A stretch of DNA of 8,894 bases from Ruminococcaceae bacterium UBA7030 (GTDB lineage: Bacteria > Bacillota > Clostridia > Oscillospirales > Acutalibacteraceae). The stretch spans positions 1 through 8,894 of the forward strand of contig DLBD01000082.1 in NCBI GenBank assembly GCA_002494125.1, read 5' to 3'. This document shows positions 5,282 through 8,894 of the stretch, one piece after another (the stretch's first letter is position 1; each line of letters begins with the position of its first letter). The notes below the pieces were generated by a model, which did no database searches, had not been told where the DNA came from, and saw only the letters and a program-made list of their open reading frames with translations. The position numbers were made by a program, and so were the translations under genes.

Positions 5282-6406
5282 TCATTTTCTATAATGAAGG
5301 AAGTCGCTTACAAACGGATAAATCAACGCGGTAAGCACCGTTACAAGCGCATACTTAAGGAAAGTTATCTCAACATTGACAAGCAGAGTTCCCTGCATTA
5401 TTGAATGTACCTCAATCGACTTATCTGCAAGAAACGGGATATAACCGGTAATGCCGTCGATACACCTCTGATACTGGTCGATAAGAGAAGCAGAAAACTC
5501 CTCCTTTGGATATCTTCTGAAAATAATCGGGAAGGTGATATAGTTAATTACAAAGAAGGAAACAATAGTTGTAAGCAACCCGCCGCAAAGTCCGCCTCCA
5601 AACGCATTAACAATTCGTGAAAAATTAACGCGCATTTTAATCTGATTTCTGTTAAGCGGCTTGTTGCTTTTTTTCGTCTTCATAAACACACGCTTTGTAT
5701 AAAGCAGGCTTGAAAGCGTTACGAATATCGTATCAAGGATAATATTCGACACAGCAGTTGCAACAGCGTTATGATTGATAAGCATATATGCAATATTTTT
5801 TACTATTACAATTACTATACCTGTTATCGGTCCATAGGTTATAGCGGCGAAAAGCTCGGGAAGCGCTGAAAAATCAATCGTAAAGGTCCTCGGGGTGAAA
5901 GGCACATGAAACGTGATAAGCTGAAGCGCAATAGCAACTCCTGCGAAAACAGCGGAGAAAATTATTCTTCTGATAAATGCTCTTTTCTCCATATCGTCGT
6001 CAGCGGTGCCGCCTCTCTGACGCTGCGGGATTGGTTCGTTTTTATTCTCAACTTCCTCGGGTGCCGCCTCCCCGCCGTCAGCCGCTTCTTCTACTGTGGA
6101 GTTTTCTTCGGGGATTACCTCGGCTATTTCCTCTTTTTCTTCGGGTATCTCCTCGACGGTTTCAGGCTCTGCCGGGGGTTCTTCCTCCTGCTTTTTAGCC
6201 TGCGCCTCCTTGTTTTTATAAACGGCATAGCGCTCGGACGCACTCAGCTTTGACATATCAATTTCAGACATATCCTCTTCGCTGTTGCCCTCGAGCATTT
6301 CATTTATCTTTCTTTCCTTTTCAAGATATGCTTCATATCTTTCCTTGCCGCTTAACGGCTTTTTGTCGTCGTCAAGCTGTTTGTTATACTTTGAATTGAA
6401 TGCCAT
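5282..6406 (-). CDS. ECF transporter S component, RibU-like, with acidic N-terminal extension
   Basis: 374 residues in two parts. Residues 140-374 are the membrane part: about six hydrophobic segments (near 146-166, 180-190, 193-211, 218-236, 264-290, 340-366) with the signature F-T-I-D-F-S-A-L-P-E-L (175-185) and Y-G-P-I-T-G followed by V-K-N, as in riboflavin-type S components. These bind a vitamin and pass it through a shared EcfT/EcfA module, not seen here. Residues 1-139 are hydrophilic and Glu-rich, absent from ordinary S components (about 200 residues), and contain a duplicated motif: LSGKERYEAYLEKERK (18-33) and LSASERYAVYKNKEAQ (54-69). The start has an AAGGAG site (6413-6418) overlapping the stop codon of the upstream nucleotidyltransferase gene, so the two are coupled. 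Riboflavin as the substrate is inference; no FMN riboswitch precedes the unit. Confidence 0.8.
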   Translation of the reverse strand: MAFNSKYNKQLDDDKKPLSGKERYEAYLEKERKINEMLEGNSEEDMSEIDMSKLSASERYAVYKNKEAQAKKQEEEPPAEPETVEEIPEEKEEIAEVIPEENSTVEEAADGGEAAPEEVENKNEPIPQRQRGGTADDDMEKRAFIRRIIFSAVFAGVAIALQLITFHVPFTPRTFTIDFSALPELFAAITYGPITGIVIVIVKNIAYMLINHNAVATAVSNIILDTIFVTLSSLLYTKRVFMKTKKSNKPLNRNQIKMRVNFSRIVNAFGGGLCGGLLTTIVSFFVINYITFPIIFRRYPKEEFSASLIDQYQRCIDGITGYIPFLADKSIEVHSIMQGTLLVNVEITFLKYALVTVLTALIYPFVSDFLHYRK

Positions 6407-6416
6407 GGCTTACTCC

Positions 6417-7559
6417 TTACTTTGATTTTATAATTGTTTTCAAATAATTTTTTGCGTGTGAAAAATCCATTCTTTTAGCAGATTTGAAAAGCCTGTAGAA
6501 CCAACAATAGAGGTAACCTCTCCCCTGCTCTTCCAGCTCGGGATAACTTAAATAAATATACTTTTTCTTTTGAAAAATGAAATGCAAAACCGCATTTATT
6601 CTCGCAAATTTTACACCCTTTTGCCTGTCCTTTCGGATATTGTTTCGGGTGAAAAGCTCGGCTGCACCGTGGTTACCGCTTATGATAATATCGTTAATCG
6701 CTTCCGTGAGGTCAAGCTCGCTTCCCTCGTTTTCAAACCAAAGGCGCTCGACGGCGAAAAGAGTTTCGTAAGAGCTGCGAAAACCGTTTTCGTCAATAAT
6801 GCGGCTGACAAGGTCGTTATCAATTTTGCTTTCAAACGCTTTTTTCAGATAGTACAAATCGAGTATTCGCCTTATACCGCAGCCCGCAACCTCAAAATGC
6901 TTTATCGTATGAAGCAATGAGTAGAGATAAAAATATGTGTCGTCAAGGTCAAAGGTAAGCGGGTCGCTTTCGTTCGGTTTTGCATGTTCGAAAGGCTTAT
7001 TAATCGCCTTTGAGTAACGCTCCGCCCGGTTGTACATAAACTCTGTAAAAAAGTCTGCGTGAAATTCTACAATCAGCTTCTGTGCATTTTCCGCTTCAAT
7101 CTCAAACTCCTGCTGCTCATTGATTTCATAGCCGAGTTTTTCAAGAACAGCTTCAGCCTTTTTGAAACTTTCATAGTCGACAATGATATCAATATCAGAC
7201 ATCATCCTTAACTCTCTTTGCGGGTAATATTTTTTTGTAACCGAACCCTGTGCCTCAAGCGTTCTTATGCCGCTTTCGTGGAGGGCGTTTATGATTTTCT
7301 CCCTCTCTGCCTCCTGCCTTGAATCCCTCTCAACAGAAAAATAATAGTATATCTTCCACTCGTTGTAAAGTGCATCGTCAGGCTTGTTTTCAAGCATTTC
7401 AACGCTTAAAAAAGCGATGTTTGCAACCTCGTGGATTTTGCCAAGCTCAAACACTCTTTCGAAGGAAATGTTATCGGGTTTTTCGCTCGGCTTTTCGCCG
7501 TGGATAAAGCAGTACAGAAGATGAAGCAGATACTCATAATCGTAACTGAAATGTGTCAT
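6417..7559 (-). CDS. Nucleotidyltransferase family protein (PF14907-like)
   Basis: 380 residues from the ATG at 7559. The nucleotidyl-transfer signature is R-M-M-S-D-I-D-I-I-V (118-127), with metal-binding D122 and D124, preceded by G105-S106 and Y-Y-P (111-113) as in the family's KG...yp..R.msDiDilv layout. The following helix (A-E-A-V-L-E-K-L-G-Y) also fits, and the C-terminal half is alpha-helical with two His (218, 221). An ATG at 7601 in frame would add 14 residues, but a TATAAT lies directly before it and no ribosome site does; GGTAGAG precedes the ATG at 7559, so the shorter form is preferred. PF14907 members occur in capsule loci and in paeninodin-type lasso clusters (PadeN), where they act with an HprK-like kinase. 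It shares an operon with the ECF S component, 10 bases downstream. The substrate is unknown. Confidence 0.8.
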   Translation of the reverse strand: MTHFSYDYEYLLHLLYCFIHGEKPSEKPDNISFERVFELGKIHEVANIAFLSVEMLENKPDDALYNEWKIYYYFSVERDSRQEAEREKIINALHESGIRTLEAQGSVTKKYYPQRELRMMSDIDIIVDYESFKKAEAVLEKLGYEINEQQEFEIEAENAQKLIVEFHADFFTEFMYNRAERYSKAINKPFEHAKPNESDPLTFDLDDTYFYLYSLLHTIKHFEVAGCGIRRILDLYYLKKAFESKIDNDLVSRIIDENGFRSSYETLFAVERLWFENEGSELDLTEAINDIIISGNHGAAELFTRNNIRKDRQKGVKFARINAVLHFIFQKKKYIYLSYPELEEQGRGYLYCWFYRLFKSAKRMDFSHAKNYLKTIIKSK

Positions 7560-7601
7560 ATCTCTACCGTTTCTATAATAATTCAACTTTAATAATACCA
7601 T

Positions 7602-7607
7602 ATTATA
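7602..7607 (-). promoter_or_regulatory. Probable -10 element of the nucleotidyltransferase operon
   Basis: Consensus TATAAT on the minus strand, ending just before the ATG at 7601. The start of transcription would fall near 7595, inside that longer reading frame, which is why translation is assigned to 7559. No good -35 is seen at 16-18 bases, so the promoter call is tentative. Confidence 0.4.
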
Positions 7608-7641
7608 TTTTCAATTACAAGTATGTATCACAGTATTAACA

Positions 7642-7661
7642 GTCGAGGCGACTTGTTCAAA
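7642..7661 (+). repeat. Cassette-start motif, copy 1
   Basis: GTCGAGGCGACTTGTTCAAA matches 8865-8884 at 17 of 20 positions. It can form a short hairpin (AGTCG-AGG-CGACT at 7641-7653) and translates as V-E-A-T-C-S-K in frame with the toxin fragment. It marks the left end of the first toxin/immunity cassette. Confidence 0.6.
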
Positions 7662-7821
7662 AGACGGTTTGCAAGGTGCAGATTATTATGTTAAAATATT
7701 TGGTGAATTACCTGAAAACTACATAACCATTGAAGAAGCAAAAGTATTAGGCTGGAAAAATATACACGGTTTGATATTCGTAACCTACGACCATTATCAA
7801 ACATTTTATGAAATCGTATAG
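7642..7821 (+). pseudogene. Barnase-like toxin C-terminal tip, centre deleted, no start codon
   Basis: The open frame (from about 7582, no usable ATG) gives V-E-A-T-C-S-K-D-G-L-Q-G then ADYYVKIFGELPENYITIEE, A-K-V-L-G-W-K-N, then directly G-L-I-F-V-T-Y-D-H-Y-Q-T-F-Y-E-I-V and stop. The first part matches the start of barnase (LPDNYITKSEAQALGW) and the last part its end (around catalytic H102 in D-H-Y-Q-T-F). The middle, about 50 residues in barnase and containing catalytic E73, R83 and R87, is missing in frame. It cannot be an active ribonuclease. The stop is followed at once by AGGAGGG (7820-7826) and an intact barstar-like gene, the standard toxin-then-immunity order. It is probably a displaced tip of a larger polymorphic toxin rather than a stand-alone gene. 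Confidence 0.85.
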
Positions 7822-7833
7822 GAGGGACTAATA

Positions 7834-8127
7834 ATGAGCGAAACAAAAAATGTAGTTCTTGATTTTTCAGAGTGTAAATATATTGGCTCTTTACATAAGG
7901 TGATAAAAGAAAACTTGGAATTACCTGATTGGTATGGCAATAATTTAGACGCACTTTGGGATGCAATTACCGGATTGATGGAAGTTCCTGTAAAGATAAA
8001 AATCGTTTATCATCCAAAATCAAGTGATACAAAGAAGATGAAAATTTATGTGAATGAAATCATCAGTGTGTTCAGGGAAGCAGAAACAGAATATCACGAA
8101 ATAGAACTAAAGGTTGATATTGATTAA
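7834..8127 (+). CDS. Barstar-like immunity protein 1
   Basis: 97 residues, close to barstar (about 90). The inhibitory segment is preserved: L-E-L-P-D-W-Y-G-N-N-L-D-A-L-W-D (28-43) against barstar LPEYYGENLDALWD, with D39 and D43 matching the Asp35 and Asp39 that plug the barnase active site. V-F-R-E-A-E near residue 81 matches the end of the barstar fold. Cytoplasmic, no signal peptide. AGGAGGG at 7820-7826, overlapping the toxin stop codon, lies 7 bases before the ATG, so it was translated together with the toxin. It is intact although its toxin is not, so it may now serve to neutralise a toxin delivered by kin or one encoded elsewhere in the genome. Confidence 0.92.
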   Translation: MSETKNVVLDFSECKYIGSLHKVIKENLELPDWYGNNLDALWDAITGLMEVPVKIKIVYHPKSSDTKKMKIYVNEIISVFREAETEYHEIELKVDID

Positions 8128-8134
8128 TAACATC

Positions 8135-8158
8135 AAAAATGCGATTGCCCCAAAAGGA
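8135..8158 (+). other. Terminator remnant at the cassette 1/cassette 2 junction
   Basis: AAAAATGCGATTGCCCC...AAAGGA closely follows the left half and loop of the intact terminator at 8826-8861 (AAAAAGCGATTGTCCC...TTGGA), but the right half (CAATCGCTTTTT) is replaced by the start of cassette 2. This suggests that cassette 2 was joined inside the terminator of cassette 1. Confidence 0.5.
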
Positions 8159-8475
8159 CGCAAGCAATATCATTCCCGTTCATCCGAATTGTGCCTGTGA
8201 AACTGTTGAATTGCCTGCAATTCGTGCAGGCGGTGCAACATATGAAGGAGAAAGCGGCGCTGACTATTGGTTAAAGTATTACGGCAAATTGCCGAATTAT
8301 TACGCAAGCCGAGAAGAGTTTGAAAATGCCGATTGCTCTTGGCAGAATATGGTATGAAGCTGATATTAATTATTACGAGGGAAGAAGGAATCAACATAGA
8401 ATCTACTTTTCAAATGATGAATTAATATTTGTTTCGTATGACCATGGGCGAACTGATTTTTATGAAATAATTTAG
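8157..8475 (+). pseudogene. Barnase-like toxin tip 2 with Mu-F-like tail, internal deletion and frameshift
   Basis: The first frame (to the TGA at 8355-8357) reads D-A-S then NIIPVHPNCACETVE, a linker, then GADYWLKYYGKLPNYYASRE. The second frame (from about 8338 to the TAG at 8473) reads L-G-R-I-W-YEADINYYEGRRNQHRIYFS, N-D-E-L-I-F-V-S-Y-D-H-G-R-T-D-F-Y-E-I-I. These match the barnase start and its catalytic half (E73, R83, R87 and H102 equivalents present). About 30 residues between them are missing and the frame changes by +1, so no whole toxin is made. The in-frame ATG at 8139 lies in the preceding terminator remnant and is probably not a real start. HPNCAC matches the end of Mu-F/SPP1-gp7-type domains, known as carriers of polymorphic toxins. 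The stop overlaps the ribosome site of the next immunity gene. Confidence 0.82.
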
Positions 8476-8480
8476 GAGGT
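8474..8480 (+). promoter_or_regulatory. Ribosome site overlapping the toxin 2 stop codon
   Basis: AGGAGGT begins inside the TAG stop of the second toxin fragment and lies 6 bases before the ATG of the immunity gene at 8487. The same layout is found in cassette 1 (7820-7826), showing that toxin and immunity were translationally coupled in both. Confidence 0.8.
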
Positions 8481-8486
8481 TATTAA

Positions 8487-8801
8487 ATGAGACCTGATTT
8501 TAAGAAAGGACCAAAAAAAGAAATAGTAATTGATTTAAGTTTAGAACAATATGCTTATGGCTATTATAAATTACTTATTGAAAAATTAGAATTGCCGAGT
8601 AATACAGGTATGAGTGTAGATGCAATAAGTGATTTTTTAAGAGAACCATGGCTTGAAGACAGAAATGTTAGATTTATTAATTATTCTAAAGCAAGTAATG
8701 ACATAAAATACTTTATTCCTCGTACATTAAAAATGTTCGAAGATGTTAAAGCGTTCCAAAAAAACTGCGGTTGCGAATTTACTTGGAGCGTAGAGGATTA
8801 A
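8487..8801 (+). CDS. Divergent barstar-like immunity protein 2
   Basis: 104 residues. The barstar pattern is weaker than in the first copy but readable: an initial beta strand K-E-I-V-I-D-L, a helix, then L-E-L-P-S-N-T-G-M-S-V-D-A-I-S-D-F-L (34-51), where D45 and D49 fall at the two inhibitory aspartates, followed by strands and a helix (M-F-E-D-V-K-A-F) and a final strand. The usual Tyr-Tyr-Gly before the helix is replaced by Asn-Thr-Gly and the conserved Trp by Ser. It follows a toxin fragment that is itself divergent from barnase, as expected for a co-evolved pair. It is intact and ends before a strong terminator. A barstar-family call is likely from position and pattern; inhibition of a particular toxin is inference. 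Confidence 0.78.
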   Translation: MRPDFKKGPKKEIVIDLSLEQYAYGYYKLLIEKLELPSNTGMSVDAISDFLREPWLEDRNVRFINYSKASNDIKYFIPRTLKMFEDVKAFQKNCGCEFTWSVED

Positions 8802-8825
8802 AGAAACAAAAATAAATATAAAGTA

Positions 8826-8861
8826 AAAAAGCGATTGTCCCATTTGGAGCAATCGCTTTTT
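8826..8861 (+). terminator. Rho-independent terminator of cassette 2
   Basis: A perfect 12-bp stem (8826-8837 with 8850-8861) ending in a T-run, with a short TCC/GGA pairing extending it. It lies 24 bases after the immunity stop codon. Its left half is echoed at 8135-8158. Confidence 0.9.
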
Positions 8862-8864
8862 ATG

Positions 8865-8884
8865 GTCGAGGTGACTCGTCCAAA
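8865..8884 (+). repeat. Cassette-start motif, copy 2
   Basis: GTCGAGGTGACTCGTCCAAA sits three bases after the cassette 2 terminator and matches 7642-7661 at 17 of 20 positions. It translates as V-E-V-T-R-P-N in the corresponding frame. A third toxin/immunity cassette probably starts here and runs past the window end. Confidence 0.6.
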
Positions 8885-8894
8885 CATATTCCGT

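Noticed and set aside
5906..6253. Plus-strand Phe/Leu-rich open frames opposite the ECF gene
   Set aside because: They mirror the Glu-rich coding sequence of the N-terminal extension and have no family resemblance.
7560..7601. Upstream ATG for the nucleotidyltransferase (394 residues)
   Set aside because: No ribosome site precedes it and a TATAAT lies directly before it, so it would fall upstream of the likely transcription start.
7691..7966. Minus-strand open frame across the first toxin/immunity boundary
   Set aside because: It runs opposite two recognisable plus-strand coding segments and its translation shows no family pattern.
8139..8357. An independent 72-residue gene
   Set aside because: Its start lies in a terminator remnant and it is the front half of a broken barnase-like toxin; the other half continues in another frame to 8475.

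Overview
The window looks like chromosomal accessory DNA of a gut Firmicute, most likely an Oscillospiraceae/Ruminococcus-type clostridium. The basis is moderate GC, AGGAGG-type ribosome sites, TATAAT promoters, a Ruminococcus-style secreted protein, and the GAGGTG...GAGGGATTGT repeat family that I associate with such genomes. This placement is inference; no taxonomic marker gene is present.

Layout. 1-311 has no gene. It holds two strong hairpins inside a near-perfect 27-base inverted repeat. 312-1299 (minus) is a two-gene unit: an HPr-kinase-like P-loop protein and a PqqD-like protein, with overlapping ends and their own promoter. 1498-4532 (minus) is a second unit: a 957-residue secreted protein (26-residue Cys-containing BspA-like repeats, then a beta-helix-like part and a Ruminococcus-type C-terminal domain), followed 14 bases later by a 48-residue peptide with a YxxPEF leader-like N-terminus, then a terminator. 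4779-5231 is a compact element: a DUF559 (VSR-like) nuclease gene inside structured inverted repeats that supply its ribosome site at one end and its last codons and stop at the other. 5282-7559 (minus) is an operon of a PF14907-type nucleotidyltransferase and a RibU-like ECF transporter S component with an unusual acidic N-terminal extension.

7582-8894 (plus) is a row of toxin-tip/immunity cassettes. Two barnase-like toxin ends, both damaged by loss of their middle, are each followed by an intact barstar-like immunity gene whose ribosome site overlaps or abuts the toxin stop codon. The second toxin end is joined to a short tail ending in HPNCAC, as at the end of Mu-F/SPP1-gp7 head proteins. 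A short sequence at the start of the first cassette recurs after the last terminator, where another cassette probably begins beyond the window.

How the parts may work together. HprK-like kinase, PqqD-like recognition protein and PF14907 nucleotidyltransferase are accessory parts known together from paeninodin-type lasso peptide clusters, whose leaders carry a YxxP motif. Here they occur near a YxxP peptide, but with no radical SAM enzyme, lasso cyclase or leader peptidase in view. The peptide is instead co-transcribed with a secreted repeat protein. This suggests, without proof, a small-peptide phosphorylation or nucleotidylation system tied to a cell-surface protein. The toxin array looks like a separate defence/competition locus in which toxins have decayed and immunity has been kept.
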